64,000 nt of DNA from Symsagittifera roscoffensis (Eukaryota > Xenacoelomorpha > Acoela > Convolutidae): the NCBI RefSeq assembly GCF_963678635.1, contig NC_087066.1, positions 35,028,952 to 35,092,951 of the forward strand. The letters are read 5' to 3'. The translations under genes were made by a program, and so were the position numbers. Below the pieces are notes generated by a model. That model ran no database searches and was not told the DNA's origin. It was given only the letters and a program-made list of their open reading frames with translations. Shown here in pieces: positions 1 to 11,569 of the stretch (position 1 is its first letter; each line of letters starts with the position of its first letter).

Positions 1-1560
1 AACCTATGTATGGACTTCTTCGACCAAATTTGGGTATATTACGACTTTGTGCTCGATCTATGTATCGACTTTCCAGACCAAAATTGGCTTTCTCGACTTT
101 CTGAGCAACATTTTAAAATTTTTGTTTGTTCGACTGTTCTCGGCTTATGTTTTGATTGTGCTCGACCTATTTTTCGACTGAGCTAGACCTATGCTTTGAC
201 TTTCTCGACCAAATCCAGTTATGTCTCGACCAAATCCAGTTATGTCTCGACTTTGTGCTTGAAAAATTTTTCGACTTTTTGGACCAACAATTGATATGTT
301 TCGTTTTTTTCTCAATTTACTTTCTCGATGGACAATTTTTCAGAAATCGAAAGTTTTTTGTTCGACTCTACATAGATACGGTTCGACTTTCTCGATCAAA
401 AATCGACATAATTTGGTTTCTTCGATTTCCCGACCAAAATTTTAAAAATTTTGTTCATTCGACTGTGCTCGATTTATGTTTCGACTGTGCTCGACCTATT
501 TTTCGACTGAGCTAGACCTATGCTTTGACTTTCTCGACCAAATCCAGTTATGTCTCGACCAAATCCAGTTATGTCTCGACTTTGTGCTTGAAAAATTTTT
601 CGACTTTTTGGACCAACAATTGATATGTTTCGTTTTTTTCTCAAATTACTTTCTCGATGGACAATTTTTCAGAAATCGAAAGTTTTTTGTTCGACTCTAC
701 ATAGATACGGTTCGACTTTCTCGATCAAAAATCGACATAATTTGGTTTCTTCGATTTCCCGACCAATATTTTAAAAATTTTGTTTATTCGACTGTGCTCG
801 ATTTATGTTTCGACTGTGCTCGACCTATGTTTCAACTGTGCTCGACCAATTTTTCGAGTGTGATTGACCTATTTTTTGACTTTCTCAACCGAAATTGGGT
901 TTTTAGACTTTTCTGACTTATGTTTTGATTTTTTCAACCTACGTTTCTTCTTGCTCTACCAAAATTGCGTATTTGTTGACTTTTTGCTTGATCTATAATT
1001 CGACTTACTTGACTAAAATTGTTTATTTTTTGACTTTCTCGATCTATCTTTTGTTTTTCTTGACCAAAATTGCGTATGTTTCGACTGTAAGCTTCATCTA
1101 TGCTTCAGTTTTTTTCGACCAAAGTTGTGTATGTTTTAAATTTGTGCCCCACTTTTGTTTCTACTTTCGCGACCAAATCTCGGTATGTTTTGACTTTCTT
1201 GAGACTTTCTCGACCTATGTTTTGACTTTATCGTCCCAGTTTGAGTTTGTTTTGGCTTCTTGATTGACCTATATTTCGGTTTTCTCAACCAACAATGGGC
1301 GGAATTTGACTTTTGTGACCTATGTTTCTATTTTCTCGACCAAAATTGAGTATGTTCCGATTTTCTCGACCCAGGTTTTGACTTTCTCGACCTATGTTTC
1401 GATTTTTTTGGCCCAATTTGGGTTTGTTTCGGCTTTGTGCTTAATCTTTTCTCAAGTTTCCTGACCAAAACTGTGAAATTTTTGACTTTCTTGACCTATG
1501 ATTTGAATTTCCCGAACATAAATGCCAAAAATGGTCATGTTTTGACTTTCTTGACCTACG
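1..1560. repeat. CTCGACC satellite block with an internal 329-bp tandem duplication
   Basis: Degenerate tandem sequence with core TCGACTTTCTCGACCTATG and variants (CGACCAAAATTGGG, CGACTGTGCTCGACC). The common spacing is about 21 bp. A higher-order duplication is visible: the stretch from 161 recurs at 490 with few changes, giving a 329-bp period over 161-818. Long open frames here are a consequence of the 21-bp period (a multiple of three) and encode monotonous F/D/L/C or S/T/F/Y peptides. I do not regard them as genes. Confidence 0.88.
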
Positions 1561-1570
1561 TTGTAACCTT

Positions 1571-2254
1571 TGGCCAGACATTACACAGTGACGGAGCACA
1601 GAAAAAGTACCTATTGACAACTGGCTGACGTCAGTTTGCTTAATCCTACGCGTTTTCAACCGTCTTGACGTAGCCAGTTGTTATGCTTGGTCTCAGATGA
1701 TCAGACAACGTGATTACTATTGAAAACACGGCTAAAACCACAATTAAATTTGTTTTACTGACAGTTATACTAATAAATCCATCAGAGATGAATTGATTTT
1801 TTCCTTGACTCTAACTGCTCATGCTCTGAAATACCAAATTAACATTGGAGTGAAATAAATGCGTTCAGGGCATTACAGCAGTTAAAATATATCCTTAATG
1901 TCTTTCAACAGTCTCTGGGCACCGGCCTCTGTTTCCGTACTCTCCCGGAGATAACGATGCTATCTCTCAAATTTCGTAGCACGCGAGGTTTTGGATTCGT
2001 CCCGAATGTCCCACTGGACCTTCTGCTTCTAAAATCTTCTTCTGGCAGGCACTTTATCGTGTAATGATGTCACGATAAGATGCTTCGTTTATCTTCTGTT
2101 TTTCTTTATATTTTCCAAGTAATTTTTGTCTTGTGATCTGGCTGTTCTGTTTTTTTTTCGTATATTTATGGTCGAAATGGCCGTTTTTTGTATTTCTCAG
2201 TGTGCAGAGATTTTCCAGTCCAGATCTAAATATTGAGGTTCTAGAACAATCGGA
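1571..2254 (-). repeat. Candidate 3' LTR of the Ty3/gypsy element (B block)
   Basis: Direct repeat of 20897-21285 flanking the gypsy remnant. Homology begins at CCAGACATTACACAGTG on the left. At the right end the minus strand reads AGTAAAAGGAGGG, a polypurine tract, before the block (plus-strand 2255-2267), as expected ahead of a 3' LTR. Partial relatives recur at 24.4, 26.6, 33.4 and 37.8 kb. The ends are not clean TG...CA, so the LTR call is an inference from direct repetition, the polypurine tract and position. Confidence 0.45.
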
Positions 2255-2360
2255 CCCTCCTTTTACTACAATCACTTCAGTTTTCATCTCTCGCCACTTC
2301 TGTCTCCGTCTCGCCTTCTCCAACTCTCATTCCATGGCCTCACCAGGAACACCTGGTCCT

Positions 2361-5300
2361 CTATTCACCTGGAAGGATTGATAAGGCCTCCGTGTTTCTA
2401 GGCATCTGAGTTTTCGAGCGTCCATTTATCCACAACAACATGACGGCTTGGAACCAAGGCATTAACCTCTGCCTCGCCGATTTTCTTTCGATGGCCTTGA
2501 GTATCCATAGGATTCTGCTGCTGGTCTTGAACAGGTCCAGTTTTCTGCTGAGACTCACTTTGCTTAGCTGCTCAGGGGTCGGTACTGCCATCTCCTGCCT
2601 GTTCGTTTGTGCATTAGACTCAGGTAACCTCACTGCTAACCTTGCAGTGACCACCAATGTTGACATATTTTGGAATTGGTCGGGTAATCACACGGAGAAT
2701 AGCTCTCCAGCATCCCTCACCAACACTAAGTCTGCTCACTTCCACGTCTGCGCCAGGCAGTGACAAGGGTACTCCCCATCAGTCAACAGAATCTTTCACC
2801 AGGTCCGATAACCCGATGCTATTAGCAGTTGCTCTATCTCCATCATCACCAGATGCGTCTCGTCCTTTTCGTCAACCGTGGTGAAATCGTTTGCCATCAC
2901 TCCACTCGCTTTCTCTTCTGGAAATCCCTGACGTTTACAGTGCCCAATTTCATAAAATTCCCCCCTTTTATCTTTTCCAACTCGTCTCTAGACCTCTCGG
3001 GGAGTGCCCGAAGGATCTTCGTCAATAATTCATAAAATTTTTCAGACCCTTTTGTTAGTCGCACGCACTTGGGCATCAAAAAGAGCTGATCTATCAACCT
3101 GTGCTGCAGCTTGGCATCCACTACCAACATGTATGTAGTATACTTGCTGTTGCGGTATGGTGCCGAACTGGATCCCACCAGATACCTTCGGGCAACGGTT
3201 TTATGGTATTCCTCGCTGTGTATCACGTTCATTTCAATTAAGAGAGCTTCTCGCCAGTCTCCAATCTTCTGTTCAGTGTGCAATGACCCCTGGAACACTT
3301 CCACGTTCCACGCTCAGGGCGATCACTAACTCATGTGCCCTTCCAGACGTTCAAGTAACTCAGCCGAGCTCGTCATGCTACAGAACTCCTGGCCAGTAAT
3401 TAGGTTCATCATTAGGTTCAGTAACCCCGTGGCAATATGCAACTATTTCCATCACGCCTTTCCGAATAGCTTCGCTAATTGGCAATGTTGTTCGCCCAGA
3501 TTTTCCCTACAGTGACCTGGTCCACACATGTGCCCGTCCAGTCTACAACTAGCGGCCAGACAAGTGCTTTTCTCTATCCAATCACTTTGGAATTTCGTGG
3601 ATAACTTTTTGCTCTGCTTTTTCAGTTTCAAGGCTAACAGGTGGTGAATCACTGCCAAATCGTGCAAGCTCTCATCATCACTACCTTCTTGACGCAGATG
3701 ACGCCCCACGCTTTCTGTTTCATTAAAATCGTATTTCAAGAGATCTCTCTCCAGGGCTTGTCACCCCTCCTTGGTTCTCCTTGTTTGCATCTTTATCTTT
3801 TCGTTCGTCGTCTGGCTTGGCTTAAGTCAATTCCTGAGTCCGGTCGAGTCGGTATCATCAGGTCACTTGCTTACTGGAACACTTCGTCATTTATGAGGAT
3901 TTCTACAGGCTTCATACATTGCGGCGCCATTTCATCTTTTGTCAAATAGATGTCTCCTGTCGATTCTTTCCCCAATTCCAATATCACCACTGTCTCTCGC
4001 CTGAGCTACCTCTGCCTAGACTGATCGTCGGCTGCTGAGTATCGGGCATTCCAATGACCAGCAGAAACCTCGGGTTTCCTTGATGGCACAGCTTTAGTCT
4101 TCTTCCAAGGTGACCTCGCATGGTTCCATTCCCTCACTCCACCTTAAGCTTCTCTCTTTTACGTTCTGCGCGGCTCCCAGCCTCGGTGCAAGAAGAGGAT
4201 CCCCAATTCCAATATCACCACTGTCTCTCGCCTGAGCTACCTCTGCCTAGACTGGTCGTCGGCTGGTGAGTATCGGGCATTCCAATGACCAGCAGAAACC
4301 TCGGGTTTCCTTGATGGCACAGCTGTAGTCTTCTTCCAAGGTGACCTCGCATGGTTCCATTCCCTCACTCCACCTTAAGCTTCTCTCTTTTACGTTCTGC
4401 GCGGCTCCCAGCCTCGGTGCAAGAAGAGGATTGGTCACCTTCAACAGCATCCTTCTGATCAGCGGAGATTGAGGACACCTATCCGTTAGTGGGCTTGAAC
4501 CTGCCAACCACGTTTTCTGGGGTTCCTTCACCTGACCATACGTCTCCGACCAAGCCGGAATTATCAACGCATTCTTCGTGCCTTTGATAACTGGGCGACG
4601 TAAACTCCAGAGCTAAGGTTTGAACTGGAAGTTCGACAGATCTTTTCCGCTCCTTCGACATTTGAAGCTGTTGTTGAAATCAATCAGCATCCAATCAGGA
4701 ACCGATATCCTTCCAAATAGCCTGTCATTGCTTGCCAGTCTTCTCAGTTCTACCCAATTCAACACTAAGCAATCCTTCACCGATAAAAGGTTCACATGCA
4801 GGACGGGTTTCGAAACGTCTTCAATTGCACCTCTGAAAACCCATGCGTCACTGTTGGTTCGTAAGTCACTGTCACGATTTCTCTTAATCCAAAAATAAAA
4901 GCCAACGGATCAATCCGCATCATGAGGACCAAATCGGTTAACAGATGCATGCCTCCACATTTTCCCCCTTCTAATCAGAGACGGGTATGTCCTCCCCAGT
5001 AAAGTTTCTGTTCTGTTGCTGCAGATGTTGGAGGAGCAAGGTCCTCCAATCCTTCATCTTATTGTAGGAAGCTGTTTCAAGCTGCACATCAGATTCTCTC
5101 CTCGACCCTTTCAACTGTTTCAGATAACTCAGCAGTACAAACAGGTCAACTAATCGACCATACGTCATTACTATCAGCGTGAGAAGGCCATCCAAACGGA
5201 GCTTTCTTGTCCGAAGGTCACATAAAAAGCCAGCTTAAGGCCAATAGACAGCTTTCAAATCACTCTCACAAAAATGACTATTAAGTTTCTTGAAGACCTG

Positions 5301-5577
5301 GAATAGTCTCGTTGACAGCACGTCCGTTTGGAATTGGTCCAGAGAAATTGTGTTTATCTCTTGCATCAGTTGTAACATGGTTGCGCCCGTCTCCTCCTTA
5401 CGCCCAGAATCGCAGTCAGTTACTGGTGAATCTCCCTTTTCATCGCTGGTGCGTGATCGAACGCGTCCTGTCCCAGCGTGCATAGTCGTGGAGACAGATA
5501 AAACCAGGTAAAATTGTGGGGTTTAGTCCTAAAGGCCATAGCCCCAGGGTCGTCTTCCGTGGATGTTGCATTCCTCC
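2361..5577 (-). pseudogene. C-terminal remnants of the accessory coding region (unknown protein)
   Basis: A chain of minus-strand fragments in the same orientation: 5483-5235 (MLQLMQEINTISLDQFQTDV), 4567-4247, 3739-3452 (ESLHDLAVIHHLLALKLKKQ), 3304-2897 (SLHTEQKIGDWREALLIEMN, VVDAKLQHRLIDQLFLMPKC, LLTKILRALPERSRDELEKI) and 2666-2361 (PTPEQLSKVSLSRKLDLFKT). The composition is clearly coding-like and soluble. I recognise no domain. A direct duplication of about 230 bp lies at 3965-4195 against 4200-4432. The chain ends just before the polypurine tract and candidate 3' LTR. Confidence 0.42.
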
Positions 5578-6108
5578 TTAACGTAGTCCTTCCTCCGTTC
5601 CTCTCGTATTTCGTCTGCCTGAACCACAGGTTGTTTGCCAGCTGTTGCGCCACTTGTGCTCATCACTCACCATCGGCCTCATTTTCAATAGTCGACCAAA
5701 GTTAGACAGTTCCAACCCCAGCCCTTCATTTAGCGCGATACGCGTCGTGCTGTCATCCTTGAATCCCTGGATCGCGTTCGATATATCTGACCTCACTACA
5801 GGGAGCTCTGATCGGAAGGGATAATACATGTTGCGATTAACCTGTCGTTTCGTTGCCGGTATCACTACGTCCAATCGTCTTTCCGCCAGCAAGGCGACCA
5901 TCGCATACACAAATTGCAGAGGCTCGGACAGTGAGGCGTAGCCAGTGAACAGTATGAAGACATCTTTGACCAGTTGTCTCGCGAAACAGCGTTGTATCGA
6001 CTTCTCTGCATCAAACATGGCAGAGAGAAGTGCCATAATCGCCCCTCCGATGACTTCTGAATTCGGGCACAACCCGTCAACCAGACTTCGGGCACTTGTG
6101 CTCATCAC
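5578..6108 (-). pseudogene. Accessory module, left duplicate
   Basis: Homologous to 7087-6527 across about 150 codons, with scattered substitutions (QRCFARQLV against QPCFARQLV, VVRSDISNA against VRRLDISNA). It joins near 5650 to NLWFRQTKYERNGGRTT-like sequence that continues the coding region leftwards. A further partial copy of its middle part lies at 6089-6300. Confidence 0.5.
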
Positions 6109-6278
6109 TCACCATCGGCCTCATTTTCAATAGTCGACCAAAGTTAGACAGTTCCAACCCCAGCCCTTCATTTAGCACGATACACGTCGTGCTGTCATCC
6201 TTGAATCCCTGGATCGCGTTCGATATATCTGACCTCACTACAGGGAGCTCTGATCGGAAGGGATAATACATGTTGCGA

Positions 6279-7450
6279 TCAACCTGTCGTTTCGGTGCCA
6301 TTTGGTCCTGCTATTATGACAACCTTTGGGTCCATGTTCACCACCCTTTGCACGCTTATCGCCAGTACCACTGCTTGTCCCCGATATAGATTGGGTGCGG
6401 TGAGCAAGATCAAGTCTGGACAAAACAGGGAGCGGGGCGTGTAAAGGTAATCAGAGCTGGCCAGTGTCAAGATCTTTGCCGTTTTTATCTCGAAGGGATC
6501 ATGCTCCGCGAACAGAGTGTCCCCTTTTAGTGACTCCAGGTGCGCATATCTTCTCTCATCACCTTCCACTGAACTTCCGCGAATATTTCGTCTGCCTCAA
6601 TATTTCGTCTGCCTGAATATTTTGTCTGCCTGAACCACAGGTTGTTTGTTTGCCAGCTGTTGCGCCACCTGTGCTCATCACTCACCATTGGCCTCTTTTT
6701 CAATAGTCGACCAAAGTTAGACAGTTCCAACCCCAGCCCTTCATTTAGCACGATACGCGTCGTGCTGTCATCCTTGAATCCCTGGATCGCGTTCGATATA
6801 TCTAACCTCCTTACAGGGAGCTCTGATCGGAAGGGATAATACATGTTGCGATCAACCTGTCGTTTCGGTGCCGGTATCACTACGTCCAATCGTCTTTCCG
6901 CCAGCAAGGCGACCATCGCATACAGAAATTGCAGAGGCTCGGACAGTGAGGCGTAGCCAGTGAACAATATGAAGACATCTTTGACCAGTTGTCTCGCGAA
7001 ACAGGGTTGTATCGACTTCTCTGCATCAAACATGGCAGAGAGAAGTGCCATAATCGCCCCTCCGATGACTTCTGAATTCGGGCACATTCCGTCAACCAGA
7101 CTGTTCTACAATCCACTGCTGTGCAAGTGGTCATTTGGTCCTGCTATTATGACAACCTTTGGGTCCATGTTCACCACCCTTTGCACGCTTATCGCCAGTA
7201 CCACTGCTTGTCCCCGATATAGATTGGGTGCGGTGAGCAAGATCAAGTCTGGACAAAACAGGGAGCGGGGCGTGTAAAGGTAATCAGAGCTGGCCAGTGT
7301 CAAGATCTTTGCCGTTTTTATCTCGAAGGGATCATGCTCCGCGAACAGAGTGTCCCCTTTTAGTGACTCCAGGTGCGCATATCTTCTCTCATCACCTTCC
7401 ACTGAACTTCCGTGAATACTCACATTTTTGCTGTGCCGGAGGCTTGGCAA
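6279..7450 (-). pseudogene. Tandemly duplicated accessory module of the retroelement (right copies)
   Basis: Fragments 7450-7106 (SSDYLYTPRSLFCPDLILLT, AVVLAISVQRVVNMDPKVVI, IAGPNDHLHS) and 7087-6527 (NSEVIGGAIMALLSAMFDAE, ARQLVKDVFILFTGYASL, MYYPFRSELPV) run in one direction. The first is repeated at 6569-6279 and the second at 6108-5578. The hydrophobic strand followed by GPND resembles the block III of SGNH hydrolases, so this may be a second SGNH-like lobe; that is inference. The duplicate spacing is 835 bp (6302 to 7137). The protein is otherwise unknown to me. Confidence 0.5.
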
Positions 7451-8035
7451 CTACCTGTTTTTAATATTATGCTCGTGGTTGGGCTTATTCTCTACCAAAA
7501 TTTTCCTTTTCGGCTCCGCGGCGCTCTTTCTTTCGTCTGGTGACGGATATCCGTCAGTGATCTTGTATTCAGGGGTCCCATTGTGTTGTCCCTGGTCAAA
7601 CCTTCCAGATCTACTGGCCTCCAAGTGTTGGTGGAACAAACTTGCTCTTCTTCCGGCAATAGCCAATCCACGCCTGATATTCGGTATAATCCGGAAACCG
7701 TGGGGTCGTGTCCATTGAGCACTTTTTTGGGTCCGCGCGACATGCCAGCGTGTTCATAATCAGTTTCACGGTCTTATCCGCTTTATACCTCCCCATATTC
7801 AGTTTCAATGTCATGTCCGCTTTATACATTCCCACGGGCTGGGATCCGATCGGTTCTGCAACAATTCACTGACCATATCGGTGTTGATGATGGCTGCAGG
7901 GTTTGCTTGCGAGCTCCCTTGAGCCGCTGGTGCTCCTGCACACTGACTCGCGGCATTTGAGAGCTATCTGTTGTTGTCCATTCCCTGTTCCATTTCGGTT
8001 CTCCATGGGTCGGCCTCTGGGAGCGGGACCGTCTC

Positions 8036-8038
<3 letters not shown>

Positions 8039-8074
<36 letters not shown>

Positions 8075-8088
8075 TCTCTCTCTCTCTC
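8039..8088. repeat. (CT)n microsatellite
   Basis: Pure CT dinucleotide run interrupted once by CCTT, about 50 bp, inside the decayed retroelement. Confidence 0.95.
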
Positions 8089-8221
8089 ACATCCGAGCTC
8101 TTAGATGATCCGCCAATTGCTGAGGTACACGAATCCTTATCCTGCCGCAGGATTGACCTCTATCCGCTTCTCTGCCTCTATTTCTCGAATCTTTCTCTGG
8201 AAGGTATCATTGATTCGTTTC

Positions 8222-8816
8222 CTACCCTGCTGAGAATGAAAGTGTGTTCCATTTCTCATCAAGCCATTTGCAATCACTCTCGATATCCATCAACCTGAGC
8301 TCAATCGGATTTTCTGCAATCAAGTTCCTGGCATTCGTGTTCCATGGGGTCACCTTCCCGTTCATTAAGTTGGCTGTCGGTGAGCCGGCGCCTGGACTCG
8401 AGATCATGAGCCTTGGTTATACTTTTCTTTTAATTCATTGAGGAGATAATCAGCAGCGGTTCGCATTTCGCTTCGGGGTTAACTGGGCTCCTCGAAACGC
8501 CATTTTTGTCTATGATGAGGATTAGTGTATCTACCCGGTAATCGTTCTGTAACTCCATCTTCTTAATCACTTGAGCCACTGAGACTCCGCCAATGGAGAT
8601 TGCAGGGGTCTGGCCCACCGCAAGGATCTCTGCCAAATCCGTTATTAGGCTAGCCCCGATGATCAGATGTTGGCTTCCCAATAATACCGGTTGGTGGACT
8701 GTTGCCGGGTTCCAGCTCAAGCCGTTCAGACAAGCCCTTGAATATTCTGCAGCAATTTTATTAAAGGTCCTCGGAGTGTTTAGGTCCTTTATGAGCTCGA
8801 CTACTCGTGACCTCAT
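8222..8816 (-). pseudogene. SGNH/GDSL-hydrolase-like fragment in the retroelement
   Basis: Reads SQHLIIGASLITDLAEILAV, then AISIGGVSVAQVIKKMELQN, then VDTLILIIDKNGVSRSP. The spacing resembles SGNH hydrolases: block I G-D-S (here G-A-S), block II conserved Gly (SIGG), block III G-x-N-D after a hydrophobic strand (here degraded to DKNG). A later frame (8407-8222) gives NPIELRLMDIES, fitting the region before the last catalytic block, which is not readable. Such esterases cut ester bonds and occur in ORF1 of some LINE elements. Finding one beside a Ty3/gypsy pol is unusual. The catalytic Ser-neighbouring Asp and the block III residues are already lost. Confidence 0.5.
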
Positions 8817-8916
8817 TCTGGTTCCACTCGGTACCGGGTGGTCGGTTCTGTTGGATCCGCCGCTCTTTCTTTCCTGATAGGTGACTGGCCTGCACTTGGT
8901 AGGGAACGGATCTACC

Positions 8917-9222
8917 CTAACTTCTGTACCGCGCCCGGTGGTTTTCTTTTATTGTCGCCTTGGCCACCCGCTCGAACGTCCTCTGGACCTGAGGTGACAG
9001 GTAAGTGTCCGAGTGGTCCGGTATCGTTTTCCTCGCGTTGGCAGGCGAGCTCACTCGCGGTTTGTTAAGCTCTGGAGGCATAGCCTTAGCAGTCGTGTCG
9101 GCGTTCATCATGGCTTGGACACTTGATGAAAACTTGCTTTTTTCCGGTTTGTAAATCTGCGTCAGGTGCCTTTTATCCTCTTCTTTTAAAGTGATCATCA
9201 GCTCGTCATATTTTTTTCCCAC
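8917..9222 (-). pseudogene. Basic/charged coding fragment (unknown)
   Basis: Open for 101 codons: MGKKYDELMITLKEEDKRHL, then a K/S-rich stretch, then SPQVQRTFERVAKATIKENH. No known domain is evident. It lies between the start fragment at 9.5-9.8 kb and the SGNH-like fragment in the same orientation, and is probably part of the same decayed protein. Confidence 0.4.
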
Positions 9223-9473
9223 TTTTTGCGCTTTTTTCTTTATATTAGTTGCGGATAACTCCTGCCAGTCTTAATCTCTCTTTTCGATAGTTTCGCTGCT
9301 TTCCACCGTCTGTATTTCATTTTCATTCATATTCACTTTCTTCGATGGTGGAGCAGAAGTTGTTGAGTCCGCAGAATACGATGGGCCCTAACCATCGCGT
9401 GATCTCTTCGATTCGAAGAGAGACTCGAAGAGAGAGAAGTTGGAGGCTGACTGACATAGGCATCTCCCCTAAC

Positions 9474-9790
9474 CTAAAATCGCTCTGTTCGCCTAACCCT
9501 AGTCAACGAGCCAAGTCGTGACCGGACATCTCTCCACGTCGCTATCGCACGACTGTGTTTCTGCCTTATTTGGCGGTACGGGACTCGCCGAAAGCTAACA
9601 TTAACACCGCTTCCGTGGAGTGGTTTCCACGGCCCTCTCTTCCCATTACCTTGAGGAGTGCGATGGTGAACATCACCAGCTCCGGATCCTCCAGTCCGAA
9701 GTTGCAATCTACTAACAGCTGATATATCTCACCCAGAGCTGATTTCAAACATGCTGAGATTGATTCCATTAGTGAAATAGTATAACTCAT
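9474..9790 (-). pseudogene. Start of a second coding region (unknown protein)
   Basis: Begins MSYTISLMESISACLKSALG and continues EIYQLLVDCNFGLEDPELVM, then a frameshift near 9600. Composition and helix-forming pattern look coding. I do not recognise the family. It may be the N-terminus of the long downstream coding region whose fragments follow in the same orientation. Confidence 0.45.
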
Positions 9791-10287
9791 CTTCTTTCGT
9801 GCGGATTATTCTCTTCAATTTCATTTTCTTCATTTTCAAGAGTCAGTAAACAAATATTCGATCAATCACGATCTAAAAGACAATTCGTAACAAAGAACCC
9901 TTATACAAGATATTTTGATCTCAGTGATAAAACATCATTCCATCTTTTAGAAACAAAAAATTGGAAATATTACCTTTCTATCTAAAAATTAGCACGGAGA
10001 TGATTGGTACTCCTCTATTTAAGTCAATTTAAAGAGATTAGTTTCTTCCACCTTTCGTACCTGGAAAGGTCCAGGTTCCAACCAAATAACCTACACATAA
10101 TCATAACCAACTATACACTTACACAAAATATCAATGTCACATATCAACATTACTGTACAGAAAACCCGATACTCAACACCTATCCTAAGGCTTGTACACT
10201 AAAATCTAAAAACTGAACCTGGTAAAAAAAACTTCTTAATGCTAATGAAAAAAAACTCTTAAGCTTAATAGTAGCGTTAGCATATGC

Positions 10288-10785
10288 TCAGATAGTACTT
10301 TCAGTCAAGTAGACTATCATATCCGTTTCCAACAAAATCACATGCACTAGAGCCTTTAGCTCTCTTGGATGTAGCTTTCCCATATTGGGATCAAAAACCG
10401 GTAGGGAGAATGAGGTCACTCCCCTCTCGGCCAGGAAATTCCTGAGTCGACTTAGTGCCAGGACTAAACTTTCGGGACAAACGTGTTGCCTATCGGTGGC
10501 CTTGGTTACCAAAAAACAGAAGTACTTTCCCGGTGTAATGCAACAGGGGGCAACGCTGTCATCCCTTCTACACCAGGCCTCTGTTTCCACAAAAACTCGA
10601 TATTCTTATAATCTCTTTTGAAGTGGGCCGGTACTGCTGTTTTGAAGCTAACGTTTGCAGTTATCGCTATAGCGCACGTGCGTTACGCGAGTATAAAATC
10701 ACTGTCAGTCACAACAATGTTGTTCGACTAGTGATTTGGTAGGTCAAAATATGACTCGATCATTCGTCCATAAGCCGGTTTTTTA
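10288..10785 (-). pseudogene. Macro-domain-like segment downstream of pol
   Basis: Two adjacent frames together resemble a macro (ADP-ribose-binding) domain. The first, 10785 to about 10590 with two stops, has IVVTDSDFILA, CAIAITANVSFKTAVPAHFK and KNIEFLWKQRPGVEG, like the N-terminal half (hydrophobic strand, then G/A-x-A-x-x-F). The second, 10590-10288, reads PGKYFCFLVTKATDRQ, then LALSRLRNFLAERGVTSFSL and KLHPRELKALVHVI, like the C-terminal half, in which a Y/F-x-L-V-T-K strand, an LR..L..GV helix-strand and a terminal helix are usual. It lies after the pol tail in the same orientation. Assignment is by pattern, so a profile search is needed. Confidence 0.5.
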
Positions 10786-10929
10786 TTGTTTTCTCCCTAC
10801 CGTTTCCAGTTCTCCCTCTCCCTGCTCATATCTATTTTTCTGATCATAAGATTTTCGGTGTGGTTGAATCCTACCCCACTTCTCGGACAAAAAAAACCAT
10901 CGAAGTCCCCATCAATCAACCCGGATCGA

Positions 10930-11569
10930 GCAGATCCAGATTGGATTCAGGAACGCACAGTGAGCCATCTGGAGCGATCTAGTTGGACTTCATGTTGTCG
11001 CGACTGATGTATTTGATGCCGGACTGATTGAAATCCTGAATCGTCAGGATTGTCTCATTTGGATCTGCAGGTAGGAACCGTTCGAGCAATCGCAAATTTT
11101 TCAATTCTGCTTTTGTTCCATTTCCGGTTCGAACTCCATTTCTGGTTCTGATCGATGGCCAACCCAGTCTCTTTCTGTACTATGGACCAAGTCGATGTCC
11201 TGCGTGATCATTATCTCATCCAGACCCACTACTGAGTCCATTATATCGTCTAGAGCAATTCTGTTTACGACAAAATCCTCGCCGTGCGGATTATATTTCT
11301 TCTTGTCTCCTAATCTTTTGCTTTTTTGCTTCGTCGCGTCTTCATGTTCAAGGGAAAGTCAGATTCTACTCCTGTGTTAACTTCGGTCCGTTCTGGCATA
11401 AGGTAGGCTTTTCCAAAAAAATCACTGTCAATCATCTCCTCAATTCCTCTCGTTCACTTCACAAGCGGCATCCACTATGAAGTAGTCAACCTCATGCATG
11501 TCAGCCGGGATGCACCAGTCTTCCGATGAGGCATTGTGCGGTTTGATGTTCTCGTAATGAGCAGCGCGC
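10930..11569 (-). pseudogene. C-terminal pol region remnant
   Basis: Low-complexity acidic continuation of the polyprotein. It includes KKYNPHGEDFVVNRIALDDI and VVGLDEIMITQDIDLV, then, after a stop near 11105, FNQSGIKYISRDNMKSN in another frame. I recognise no domain here. It links integrase to the macro-like segment in the same orientation and without an obvious element boundary. Confidence 0.5.
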
